Assembly (NCBI GenBank): GCA_032027005.1
Contig: JAVSMW010000007.1
Location: forward strand, 202,450 to 247,453
Direction: 5' to 3'
Origin: JAVSMW01 sp032027005
GTDB lineage: Bacteria; Bacillota; Thermincolia; Thermincolales; UBA2595
DNA length: 45,004 nt
Below are positions 1 to 7,447 of the stretch, piece after piece. The notes under the pieces were generated by a model. It did no database searches. It saw only the letters and a program-made list of their open reading frames with translations, and was not told where the DNA came from. The position numbers and the translations under genes are program-made. The stretch's first letter is position 1. Every line of letters starts with the position of its first letter.

Positions 1-1595
1 ACTGTGCCCTCTGCAAGTCCGTTCACCAGACCCTGGGCTTCATCTTTCACAGCCTGAGCAGCATCTATTAAAACTTGGGTGCTTATATCACCGGCTGCCA
101 AAGCTTCTGCTTCTTTGACCTTGTCAGCCGCATTTAGAATTGCCTGGGCCTCATTTATTTTTTGCAGGACAACCGCTAGGCGGTTAAGTAAATCACTTTT
201 ATCCTGCCCCTCAATTAAAGCGTTTACTAGCAAAAGAGCAGTATCATAAGCCTGCCGGTCTGCATTTACCAGATCCTGTGTCGTCAGACCCGCATCAGTG
301 AGAGCTTCGGCCTGTGCCACCGCATCTTGGGCATTAATTAAATCCTGGTCGAGGTCGGGATCAGTTTCAGGGTCATCAGTTTCAGGGTCAGTTCCGGGGT
401 CAGTAATCTCGGAATCACTGGGAATAGGGTCGTTCGGAGCTACGATTCTCAGTCCAACAACCTCTGTTGGCACCTTCTTATTGAGGGTTGTCCCATCACC
501 AAGTTGGCCGTATCTGTTGTCTCCGAATGCTGCTAAGGTATCATCATTTTTCAAAACTAAACTATGTAGACCACCCGCGCCAGCTACTACTCCATTATTC
601 AGACCGGTTACAGAAACAGGTAGTTTCCGGCCAGTACTTGTCCCGTCTCCTAACTCACCATGACTGTTATAACCCCATGCCATTGCGGCTCCGTCTGCTT
701 TAACCGCTACAGAATGATATTTGCCTGCAGCAACTGAGGTAACATTGGCAAGACCATTAGCCCGTACAGGAGCGAGGCGATTTATTACCGAGCCATCTCC
801 GATTTGACCATACTTATTCATTCCCCACGCCCAGACAGTTCCGTCATTTTTCAGGGCCAAACCATGATAAAATCCGGCAGATATGGCTGTAATATTACTC
901 AAACGTGATACCTTGCCGGGAGTATATCGTACTGTAACAGTGTTGTTACCCAACTGGCCAAAATTATTATTCCCCCAGGCCCAGACAGTTCCGTCGCTTT
1001 TTAAGGCAAAACTAAAATCATGACCTGCAGAAACAGCAACAACGTTGCTCAGGCCGGCAACCTGGACAGGAGTTTTGCGCAATGAATCAGTCCCATCCCC
1101 CAGTTGACCGCGGTTATTCAATCCCCACGCCCAAACCGTACCATCGCTTTTCAAAGCAAGAGTATGACTTGATCCCGCGGCAACAGTAACAACGTCCGAC
1201 AGTTCTACAACTTGGACCGGAGATGTTCGGGCAGTGACTGTACCATCACCAAGCTGTCCATACCTATTATATCCCCATGTCCACGTGGTCCCATCTTTTT
1301 TCACGGCGACACTGTGATACATGCCTGCTGAAATGGTAATAACATCAGATATGTTCTGGGCTTGGACTGCATATTTTTTGGAGATAATAGTTCCATCACC
1401 AATTTGTCCGTATTTATTAAATCCCCAACTCCAAACAGTCCCATCTTCCTTAACGGCTAAAGAGTGGTACAATCCCCCGTCAATCTGTACTCTTCCTGTT
1501 GTCGCGGCACTTACCGGTTTTGATACTGTGAGGCCTTGTCCAACTAAGACAAGAAACAGTAGCAGTATCATTGCGAAAAAAGACTTGTTTTTCAT
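1..1595 (-). CDS. Secreted RCC1-repeat protein, 3' end cut by window edge
   Basis: The frame is open from the ATG at 1595 (ribosome site AAGGAGGGG, 6 nt upstream) to base 1 without a stop, about 531 residues. It starts with a signal peptide: MKNK, a hydrophobic stretch to about residue 25, then VSAA. Residues about 35-395 hold roughly seven RCC1-type repeats of about 50 residues, each with the pattern 'LKxDGTVWAWGxNxxGQLGDGT'. An acidic Asp/Thr/Pro/Glu linker follows (about 400-425), then a helical Ala-rich region (QAYDTALLLVNALI and similar) resembling the FIVAR-type repeats of surface proteins. No function beyond an exported beta-propeller, probably on the cell surface, can be given. A c-di-GMP riboswitch sits directly upstream, which suggests a role in the switch between motile and attached life. 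The C-terminus, where an anchor would be, is outside the window. Confidence 0.88.
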   Translation of the reverse strand, partial: MKNKSFFAMILLLFLVLVGQGLTVSKPVSAATTGRVQIDGGLYHSLAVKEDGTVWSWGFNKYGQIGDGTIISKKYAVQAQNISDVITISAGMYHSVAVKKDGTTWTWGYNRYGQLGDGTVTARTSPVQVVELSDVVTVAAGSSHTLALKSDGTVWAWGLNNRGQLGDGTDSLRKTPVQVAGLSNVVAVSAGHDFSFALKSDGTVWAWGNNNFGQLGNNTVTVRYTPGKVSRLSNITAISAGFYHGLALKNDGTVWAWGMNKYGQIGDGSVINRLAPVRANGLANVTSVAAGKYHSVAVKADGAAMAWGYNSHGELGDGTSTGRKLPVSVTGLNNGVVAGAGGLHSLVLKNDDTLAAFGDNRYGQLGDGTTLNKKVPTEVVGLRIVAPNDPIPSDSEITDPGTDPETDDPETDPDLDQDLINAQDAVAQAEALTDAGLTTQDLVNADRQAYDTALLLVNALIEGQDKSDLLNRLAVVLQKINEAQAILNAADKVKEAEALAAGDISTQVLIDAAQAVKDEAQGLVNGLAEGT

Positions 1596-1649
1596 TTCTA
1601 CCCCTCCTTAAATATTCCAGAAACCAGGTATACTACTTGGAAATAAATT

Positions 1650-1677
1650 AAAAAGAGCCTACAAGAAATAGACTCTC
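1650..1677 (-). terminator. Expression-platform terminator of the c-di-GMP riboswitch
   Basis: On the minus strand an imperfect hairpin pairs AGAGTCTA with TAGGCTCT and runs into TTTTT, directly between the aptamer and the RCC1 gene. This is the layout of a transcription-attenuating riboswitch. Confidence 0.75.
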
Positions 1678-1694
1678 AGCAATCTTCTTTCTTG

Positions 1695-1775
1695 TGGTAA
1701 CCGGCTGCCATCCACTATCCGGTGGTACAGGCCCATGGCTTTGCGTCTCACGGTTTCCCGTAATTTGCCTTTTTC
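1695..1775 (-). promoter_or_regulatory. c-di-GMP-I (GEMM) riboswitch aptamer
   Basis: The minus strand carries the hallmarks of the GEMM-I family in order: GGCAAATTACGGGAAACCG, then GACGCAAAGCC followed by TGGGCCT, and the closing GGATAGTGGATGGCAGCCGG with GGTTACC. The class normally binds cyclic di-GMP. The aptamer is followed by a terminator hairpin and then the RCC1-repeat gene, so it should switch that gene at the transcription level. Whether c-di-GMP turns the gene on or off cannot be read from the sequence alone. Confidence 0.93.
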
Positions 1776-1797
1776 ACAAATATTCAATTCTAAGTTT

Positions 1798-1826
1798 ATA
1801 ATAGTAGGTTTTTTCCGATTAGTCAA
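1798..1826 (-). promoter_or_regulatory. Sigma-A promoter of the riboswitch-RCC1 transcript
   Basis: TTGACT (minus strand, 1821-1826), a 17-bp spacer and TATTAT (1798-1803). It lies about 22 bp upstream of the c-di-GMP aptamer, so the aptamer is at the 5' end of the RNA. Confidence 0.8.
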
Positions 1827-1867
1827 CTATATTGTATAAAGATGGTTAAAGCCCGATATCAGACTCC

Positions 1868-3127
1868 TCAGTCAGGTAATTCACCGTTTTCCAAAACTAA
1901 TTTCGTTTCCTGTTGTTGCTCACTGAATGCCCTGGCGATAGGGATTGACAACACGACCCCGGTAAAAAAGAGCAACCCTGAAATTCCATAAACGATTTCC
2001 AAATTCAACTGAGTTTTCAGCCAGCCGACCACACTCATGGCAGTAACCATCCCCCCTACAAACAGCGGATTGAGTACTCCGTTGACCCGGCCCACAAACT
2101 CTTCTTCTGCTGACTGCAGTATCAGCGTGTTTATCGCTACATGGATACTGGGTAAAAACAACCCTGATATAAACTGCAGAGCCAAGGTCACCCAAAGTAT
2201 CGTCGATAATCCCATGCCCACAATTGTCAGGGAACTAACCAACAATCCCACTGCCAAAAATTTTTGCGGGGAAAATCTCCGGGCAAAGCCCATTACAACT
2301 CCTCCCCCGATCAGCATAGCCACACCATTTGTAGCCATCAGCCACTGTAAACTCTCCTTAGGTAACCCCAGCCGTTCAGTGACCAGAAAAACTCCCAAAG
2401 GGACAATAATCCCCAACCCCGACCCAGCAACGAGAAACACTCCGCCTAAGAGGGCCAAGACTTTGCGATTCCACACATAACGGAATCCCGCGGCCAGTTC
2501 CAGCATAAAGTTCTGTTCCCTTTTGCCTTTCGATTTCCGGTCAGGCGGTAAAGAAAGCAGTGTCACCGCCGACATCAAAAAAGCAACTCCTACAATACCA
2601 ATAGCAACATTGATGCCAAATTTCTGATAAATAAAGGTGCCCATAAGAGGGCCGAGAATGGTAAAAATAGCCATTACAGTCTGAAACACCGCAATTCCCG
2701 CCTGCAGCTGCTCACCGGGGACATGGTGTTTGTAGAGCTTCATTGCCGAAGGCTGCGAAAACTGAGATGTGATTGCCGAAACTAAAGTCACAAAAAAAAC
2801 AGCTTCCCACCCGCCAAACATAATAGCCAGTAAAACACCAAACACTGAGATTGCACTCAAGGCATCACAACAAACCATCGTTAACTTGGGCCGCCAGCGA
2901 TCCGCAAACGTTCCCCCGATAAAGGAAAATACAAAGATGGGAGCAAATTCTATCACAGAAATCATGGAAACAGCATAGGGGTTGTTGTTGGTTTTCTCCA
3001 CAACAAACAGTAAAATGGCAAAATTGCGGACCCAGATCCCTATTTGCAGAAAAATCATGGATATTGTAATTGCCCTGACTAAACGATTTTTGTAAAGGCT
3101 TGTCGAAACTGTCGGCATTTCTGTCAT
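1868..3127 (-). CDS. MFS exporter (EntS/macrolide-efflux type), T-box controlled
   Basis: A 419-residue protein with about 12 hydrophobic segments, the normal length for the major facilitator superfamily. The signature loop between segments 2 and 3 is present as GTFADRWRPK (about residues 73-82), as in MFS_3/MFS_1 exporters such as EntS or MefA. The substrate is unknown. The start ATG at 3127 follows AAGGAGTGTGAAGA. It stands alone behind a complete T-box leader, so it is expected to be induced when one tRNA is uncharged; that points to an amino acid or an amino-acid-derived compound as substrate or signal. No terminator is evident downstream. Confidence 0.85.
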   Translation of the reverse strand: MTEMPTVSTSLYKNRLVRAITISMIFLQIGIWVRNFAILLFVVEKTNNNPYAVSMISVIEFAPIFVFSFIGGTFADRWRPKLTMVCCDALSAISVFGVLLAIMFGGWEAVFFVTLVSAITSQFSQPSAMKLYKHHVPGEQLQAGIAVFQTVMAIFTILGPLMGTFIYQKFGINVAIGIVGVAFLMSAVTLLSLPPDRKSKGKREQNFMLELAAGFRYVWNRKVLALLGGVFLVAGSGLGIIVPLGVFLVTERLGLPKESLQWLMATNGVAMLIGGGVVMGFARRFSPQKFLAVGLLVSSLTIVGMGLSTILWVTLALQFISGLFLPSIHVAINTLILQSAEEEFVGRVNGVLNPLFVGGMVTAMSVVGWLKTQLNLEIVYGISGLLFFTGVVLSIPIARAFSEQQQETKLVLENGELPD

Positions 3128-3267
3128 TCTTCACACTCCTTAAAATTTCAGCAAACAGCCCGTTTTTTCAATTTCCTCCCATTGCCATAAAATGTAAGTC
3201 ATCGTCAAAAACTTCTTTTTTCTGGTCCGCCAGCTGCAAAACTTATTGTAAAGGGCCTCCAAACATG

Positions 3268-3556
3268 CACAAAAAACCTTCGTCTCAAAAGAGACGAAGG
3301 TTTCAACTCCGCGGTACCACTCAATTTAACAGACCCTCAAGGACTGTTCCTCATTAAGATACAGGATAAAATATCCGATATCCCCTTCCGCTGTAACGGT
3401 GGAAGCTCCGTCCGAGCCTACTCTTAAAAATTTCGGTCGGCAACTCCAGGGAGAGTTCAACGTTCAGCCTTCGACCGCCTCACACCAACCGGCGGTTCTC
3501 TGAAACCAGCATAGTAACGAATAATAGTCCCTGTCATCGTCATTTTGAAGATATTA
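3268..3556 (-). promoter_or_regulatory. T-box riboswitch leader
   Basis: The minus-strand RNA contains the universal T-box antiterminator GAGTGGTACCGCGGAGTT (3305-3322) followed by a terminator. Upstream is a large Stem I region with the AGAGA-type turn (TTTCAGAGAACCGCC) and GGTTGGTGTGAGGCGG. The expected specifier-loop stretch reads GAACTCTCCCTGGAGTTGCC. The specifier codon is tentatively CTC (leucine), but registers one or two bases away cannot be excluded without folding. The leader precedes an MFS transporter, not an aminoacyl-tRNA synthetase. Confidence 0.93.
3271..3302 (-). terminator. T-box terminator hairpin
   Basis: Perfect stem AACCTTCGTCTC / GAGACGAAGGTT with a TTTT loop, followed by a T run on the minus strand. 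Its 5' arm lies just after the GGTACCGCGG box, so it competes with the antiterminator. Confidence 0.92.
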
Positions 3557-3562
3557 TAATTG

Positions 3563-3592
3563 ATTTTACCATAGGACAATTTGCTCAGTCAA
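3563..3592 (-). promoter_or_regulatory. Sigma-A promoter of the T-box transcript
   Basis: TTGACT (3587-3592), an 18-bp spacer ending in TGG, and TAAAAT (3563-3568), an extended -10 promoter on the minus strand. It starts just after the end of the upstream ABC permease gene. Confidence 0.7.
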
Positions 3593-3598
3593 CTCCAT

Positions 3599-3624
3599 TT
3601 AAGGTTGTCAATTAAGGTTGTCAA
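3599..3624. repeat. Tandem pair of a 13-bp repeat
   Basis: TTAAGGTTGTCAA occurs twice without a gap (3599-3611, 3612-3624). The second copy overlaps the stop codon of the ABC permease. On the minus strand each copy contains TTGACAACC, so it also offers extra -35-like hexamers upstream of the T-box promoter. Confidence 0.8.
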
Positions 3625-5744
3625 TGTGACACAATGTCTTTCATTTGTTCCCAGGCATATGGACTGTGCTCAAACTCAACCCAGACGGGATCTCCCTTTT
3701 TCAGTAATACTTCCCCGAAATACTGGGCTGACGGATTGTCTTGGTATGGCCCCTTTTCCATATAAATCCGCCTATCCAAAAAAGCCTGTTTATCACTTCT
3801 GGTAGACCAATCCAACAGAACCTTTATTTTTTCTTTATCTTTGATCTCTTCAACATTAGTTGAGCCGACTTTGTGGACACTTATCTGAGCCACCTCCTCC
3901 GGCTCCACAAAGAGGTCAGCCCAATAACCCTGCTTTTTCAAAAAGGCATCGAAATTTTTGAAATCCGGGAAAAATGTCAGGTCATATGTGCTGTAACTCT
4001 TATTTGAATTTGGTTTGGAAGCAAAATTCACATGAGCTTTGGCTGGAACCTTGCCTTCAACGGCCTCTTCAAAAGTGAGGTTCAGCATATCTTTATTCAA
4101 TGCTATCAGTGCTTCTTTAATTTCTTCAGGCTTATATACCCTGATATTTCTACCCAGCCGGAAGTTACTAACATTTATCTGATCCAATTTTTCCACATCA
4201 ATTTGGAAGAACCGGCTGTACATACTTCGTCTGGCCTCTTCGGTATTAAAAATAGGATAGATATATTGCCGGTAACTGTTTACATCGATCCTGTACACCC
4301 GGCTGACACTGCTGCCGTTTTTCAAGACATAATTCAAAGTCAGTGGGACAACCCTTATGGGCGTAAATTTAGCCCTGACCGCACTTTGACTGAGTTCCCA
4401 ATTAACTGACCGCTGCAGATTCTTGTTCTCGCCTTCCCTGTCAATAATCCGCTGGTGAAGCAGTCGGACCTTTTCAATATTCTCCGGGGTGGTAAGTCCT
4501 TGAATATTATGGTCACCCTCAAACATATACCCGTCCCCGGCTAAATTACTCACCCGCACTTCTTTGACACTATCCTGAGCCGGAATATATGTTTCATACC
4601 CGAACATATCAAAGCTGACTGCAGCCACCAGTAACAATAGGGAAATGCCAAAAACAACCATTCCTTTCCACCTTTTATAGAAGTGAAAAGACTTGTAGGC
4701 AATCATATCTGAGATGCAATAGCCGAGCAGAGCCCCGATGAAATAGCCAATATACAATAATTGTGGACTGTTTTCATTAAAGGAACTAAAATAAAGTCCC
4801 CCGGTCATAGCCGCACACACAGCGACCCCATACTTGAAAACCCACCGAATCCAAGCCGCCGCAAGAGTTTCTCCGGCCGCCTCTGCATGCCTCAATTTAT
4901 ACAGATAAATTGTAACTCCGCCAAGTAAAACAGTAACCCCTAAATAAGCGAAATACCAGTTAATTTGGTCCATAAAATTGTAATTATTATTTTCGAAATA
5001 TCTTACAAGGGGCGACAGCCATATAATGCTATTATCTAAATTGTCTCTGGAAAACCCGTACAACAATCTCGATAAGTTGTATTCTCCCAGAAGGTATACA
5101 CCCAAAGGCAAAAACAAGCCGATAATTGTCAGTGCTCCCTGAAGAAGCACGTTACCTGTCAACATCCCCACAAACACAGTGAAGATAAGGAATAACCCGG
5201 TCATCAAGAGGCTCAGAAAAAACCAATAACCCAATATCTGCCAGACAGAATGCCCAGTCGGCAAATCTGTCACCAGGGCCCCCATGGGGCTGTACACCTG
5301 CGTATTATTCCACTGCGCCTCGGTTATTCCGAAGAGGGTTAAAACTAAATAAATAAGCACCCCGTTTAATAATATTGGCAGCCAGATCAGAGTCAATCCC
5401 GCCAGAAGGTTTTGGCAGTAAAGAACGCTTCTTTTGATAGGTAAACTGTGGAAAAAGGTGTTAGCCCGGTCATTGTGCAGATAATAAAAAATTATCAGAC
5501 CAAAGATTACGGCCACCGCAGCATTGGTTAGATGAAAAAACGGGTGAAACAACATTTGCGGATGCAGGCTTTTATTGGCTGCCCACATGGCACCCTGAAT
5601 TTCCTGCTGCCTGCTTAACTCCATCCAAATAAGCAAAGGCAGTTCCAGGAGTAAAGCCACCCCATATAATATCCCAAACCATTTCAACCTTTTCAGGGTA
5701 CCCTTATATATGACCCAATTTTTAAAGGATGTTATGGATGTCAT
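3621..5744 (-). CDS. ABC-2 type multi-span permease (YtrC/YtrD-like)
   Basis: The ATG at 5744 (MTSITSF) is preferred over one 39 nt upstream because GGAGGGG lies 7 nt before it; this gives 707 residues. The first third has about six membrane segments typical of ABC-2 permeases (for example the hydrophobic runs around residues 22-40, 70-90, 110-135, 165-195, 200-220), and three or four more follow at about 255-380. The rest is a long soluble, probably extracytoplasmic, domain without a motif I recognise. The start overlaps the ATPase gene by 23 nt, so the two are translationally coupled. With the GntR gene they form a YtrABC-like cassette, in Bacillus linked to cell-envelope stress; the transported substrate here is unknown. 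Confidence 0.8.
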   Translation of the reverse strand: MTSITSFKNWVIYKGTLKRLKWFGILYGVALLLELPLLIWMELSRQQEIQGAMWAANKSLHPQMLFHPFFHLTNAAVAVIFGLIIFYYLHNDRANTFFHSLPIKRSVLYCQNLLAGLTLIWLPILLNGVLIYLVLTLFGITEAQWNNTQVYSPMGALVTDLPTGHSVWQILGYWFFLSLLMTGLFLIFTVFVGMLTGNVLLQGALTIIGLFLPLGVYLLGEYNLSRLLYGFSRDNLDNSIIWLSPLVRYFENNNYNFMDQINWYFAYLGVTVLLGGVTIYLYKLRHAEAAGETLAAAWIRWVFKYGVAVCAAMTGGLYFSSFNENSPQLLYIGYFIGALLGYCISDMIAYKSFHFYKRWKGMVVFGISLLLLVAAVSFDMFGYETYIPAQDSVKEVRVSNLAGDGYMFEGDHNIQGLTTPENIEKVRLLHQRIIDREGENKNLQRSVNWELSQSAVRAKFTPIRVVPLTLNYVLKNGSSVSRVYRIDVNSYRQYIYPIFNTEEARRSMYSRFFQIDVEKLDQINVSNFRLGRNIRVYKPEEIKEALIALNKDMLNLTFEEAVEGKVPAKAHVNFASKPNSNKSYSTYDLTFFPDFKNFDAFLKKQGYWADLFVEPEEVAQISVHKVGSTNVEEIKDKEKIKVLLDWSTRSDKQAFLDRRIYMEKGPYQDNPSAQYFGEVLLKKGDPVWVEFEHSPYAWEQMKDIVSH

Positions 5745-6618
5745 AACCGACCCCTCCCATCTCATAAACAAAAATCTCTTCAAAAGTTAATGGCAGCACA
5801 TCTAATAGCAAAGGCTTTAAGCTCTGCAGCTGAGCTTTAATTTTGGCTTCTTCACCACGCATGATAAACAAGTGGACACTGCCCCTCTGTTCATGATAAA
5901 GGATATTCTCAGCTCTCTGCAGTTCCTCAGGCAGTTCTCCGGCAAAAGCCGTCTGCACCTTATTAATCCCCCGCTTCAAAGTATCCAGCTCACTCTCAAT
6001 CAATAACGAGCCTTGGTGGAGAATACCCATATAGTCACAAATATCCTCCAACTCCCTGAGGTTATGAGAAGAAATCAGGATGCTCATTTCACGTTCTGCC
6101 ACATCGGCCAGTAAAAGCTTTTTGACTTTGCTGCGGATCATGGGATCTAAACCATCCAAAGGTTCATCTAAAATGAGAATCTGAGGTTTTACTGAAAGGG
6201 CCAGCCAGAAAGAAACCTGCCGCTTCATACCTTTAGATAATTTAGTCACCCGGCGCTTGACATCAATCCCGAAGAGTGAGGAGAGTTCCCGAAACCTTGC
6301 TTCATCCCATGTCGGGTAAACCTGGCGAAAAAGATCAGCCGTCTCTCTTATTGAATACTGATTAAAAAAGAACAAATCATCAGGAATAAAAATCATTTTA
6401 TCTTTGATCTGAACATTTTCGAAAACTGGCTTCCCGTCAACCAGAATACTTCCCCGATCAGGCCTGTATATTCCGGCCAAAAGCTTTAATAAAGTGGTCT
6501 TCCCTGCGCCGTTAGATCCTACCAGGCCGTAAATTGACCCTTTGCGAACATTTAGATCCAAACCCTTCAATACTTCCATCTGCCCGAACCTTTTATGTAT
6601 CTGCCGGACTTCTATCAT
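5722..6618 (-). CDS. ABC transporter ATP-binding protein (YtrB-like)
   Basis: 298 residues. Walker A is GSNGAGKTT (about residues 34-42), the signature region is degenerate (KLSKGMKRQVSF in place of LSGGQ), and Walker B is ILILDEPLDGLDP (about 147-159), with the switch His in SSHNLRELED. This is the nucleotide-binding half of an exporter with the adjacent permease. It overlaps the GntR gene by 4 nt upstream and the permease by 23 nt downstream. The C-terminal 80 residues form the extra domain usual in ABC-2 ATPases of this group. Confidence 0.9.
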   Translation of the reverse strand: MIEVRQIHKRFGQMEVLKGLDLNVRKGSIYGLVGSNGAGKTTLLKLLAGIYRPDRGSILVDGKPVFENVQIKDKMIFIPDDLFFFNQYSIRETADLFRQVYPTWDEARFRELSSLFGIDVKRRVTKLSKGMKRQVSFWLALSVKPQILILDEPLDGLDPMIRSKVKKLLLADVAEREMSILISSHNLRELEDICDYMGILHQGSLLIESELDTLKRGINKVQTAFAGELPEELQRAENILYHEQRGSVHLFIMRGEEAKIKAQLQSLKPLLLDVLPLTFEEIFVYEMGGVGYDIHNIL

Positions 6619-6992
6619 TTCGCCCCACCTCTGTTTCCGGTTTTCTCAACAATTTCCCGCAGCTCCTCCACCGTGATTCCCAGGTACAATAATTCGGCAA
6701 TTACCTTACGCAGTTGTGCCATCAGTTCCTGCTTCTGCTTGGTGTTTTCTGTTTTGGCCATGGGTTTGACAAAGTTCCCTTTACCCGGGACTGAATAAAT
6801 ATAGCCCTGCCTCTCCAACTCCCGGTAAGCCTTCTGGATGGTGTTAGGGTTAATTGTCAGCTCAAGTGCCAGTTCCCGGACCGAAGGCAATTGTTCATCT
6901 TCCTTGAGCACCCCATAAACTATTTGCTCTTTAATTTTTTCAGTCAACTGTTCATAAACCGGCACCCTGCTCCTAAAATCCAGCTGAAGCAT
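6615..6992 (-). CDS. GntR/YtrA-family transcriptional regulator
   Basis: 125 residues from the ATG at 6992 (MLQLDFRSRVPVYEQL), matching the 120-130 of the YtrA subfamily. A longer frame reaches 7094, but a strong promoter lies inside it, so the short start is chosen; GGAGGG is 13 nt upstream, and a GTG at 7004 is an alternative. Residues 10-75 are the GntR winged helix (YEQLTEKIKEQIVYGVL, LPSVRELALELTINPNTIQK, GYIYSVPGKGNFV). There is only a short C-terminal helix for dimerisation and no ligand domain. It heads the ABC operon and probably represses it. Confidence 0.88.
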   Translation of the reverse strand: MLQLDFRSRVPVYEQLTEKIKEQIVYGVLKEDEQLPSVRELALELTINPNTIQKAYRELERQGYIYSVPGKGNFVKPMAKTENTKQKQELMAQLRKVIAELLYLGITVEELREIVEKTGNRGGAK

Positions 6993-7051
6993 CCCTTCGC
7001 TCACTCCCTCCAATACACTACCACGCGTATTATTACTCGCAGTACAGTTAT

Positions 7052-7080
7052 ATAATACTTTACCTTGCAGGTTTTGTAAA
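7052..7080 (-). promoter_or_regulatory. Sigma-A promoter of the gntR-ABC operon
   Basis: TTTACA (7075-7080), a 17-bp spacer, TATTAT (7052-7057) on the minus strand. It is about 60 bp upstream of the chosen GntR start. Confidence 0.75.
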
Positions 7081-7106
7081 TAGAAAATTTCCACTTGTTA
7101 CAAATG

Positions 7107-7150
7107 AAAAGGGGTACCGCAAAAATACTTTTGAGTAGCTTGCGGCACCC
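7107..7150 (-). terminator. Terminator after etfA
   Basis: GGGTGCCGCAA (7140-7150) pairs with TTGCGGTACCC (7112-7122), followed by CTTTT. It ends the acyl-CoA dehydrogenase/etf operon before the gntR promoter. Confidence 0.8.
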
Positions 7151-7171
7151 TCCATTAAAAGTGTCCGATTA

Positions 7172-7301
7172 TTAAGCTAATACTTTTTTGAATTCCTGAG
7201 TTAATATGGGTACTACCTGGAACAGGTCACCCACTATGCCATAGTCCGCTATTTTAAAGATGTCGGCTTCGGGGTCTTTATTGACAGCCACAATAAACTT
7301 G
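7172..7301 (-). CDS. etfA: Electron transfer flavoprotein alpha subunit, C-terminal 42 residues only
   Basis: From the N at 7302 to the TAA at 7172 the frame reads KFIVAVNKDPEADIF, then the FAD-domain end KIADYGIVGDLFQVVPILT and a short tail. This is the conserved C-terminus of EtfA, which binds FAD and takes electrons from acyl-CoA dehydrogenases. The rest of the gene, and presumably etfB, is missing at the one-base N. The same 3' end occurs at 44875-45004 with only three differences in about 126 bases. Confidence 0.9.
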
Positions 7302-7302
7302 N
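7302..7302. other. One-base N hiding an assembly gap
   Basis: On one side is the end of etfA and on the other the start of an acyl-CoA dehydrogenase, both on the minus strand. An intact acd-etfB-etfA operon needs roughly 2.5-3 kb between these points, so the single N is a placeholder for lost sequence and is not a real base. Confidence 0.9.
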
Positions 7303-7410
7303 TGTGTGATTTTCCAGGTCTTCTTCCATGGTCGGGACAATTTCTTTTTCAGCAAACTTCTTTACTGAATCAATCAACATTTTTTGTTCTTCAGTTAAGC
7401 CAAAGTCCAT
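7303..7410 (-). CDS. Acyl-CoA dehydrogenase, N-terminal 36 residues only
   Basis: The ATG at 7410 follows GGAGG at 7 nt. The 36 visible residues begin MDFGLTEEQKMLIDSVKKFA and go on EKEIVPTMEEDLENHT, the standard start of the acyl-CoA dehydrogenase N-terminal helical domain. The gene is cut by the N at 7302. Its neighbours are an enoyl-CoA hydratase 37 nt upstream and etfA downstream, so it oxidises some acyl-CoA and feeds ETF. The substrate cannot be told. The first 105 bases are almost the same as those of the copy at 13477-13584. Confidence 0.88.
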
Positions 7411-7447
7411 AGCAATACCTCCATTTTAACTTTAGAGTTTTTTCACT

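Noticed and set aside
298..1611. Several open frames on the plus strand across 298-1611
   Set aside because: They are antisense to the RCC1-repeat gene, which has a signal peptide, a ribosome site and repeats; the plus frames have no family resemblance.
3140..3202. 20-codon frame (MTYILWQWEEIEKTG and on) between the T-box terminator and the MFS start
   Set aside because: No ribosome site before its ATG. Its stop codon merges into the ribosome site of the MFS gene, but the T-box already explains control.
7021..7050. Possible YtrA-type inverted repeat near the gntR promoter
   Set aside because: AT-rich half-sites (GTGTATT, GTATTATTAC) are present but do not form a convincing inverted repeat with the known spacing.
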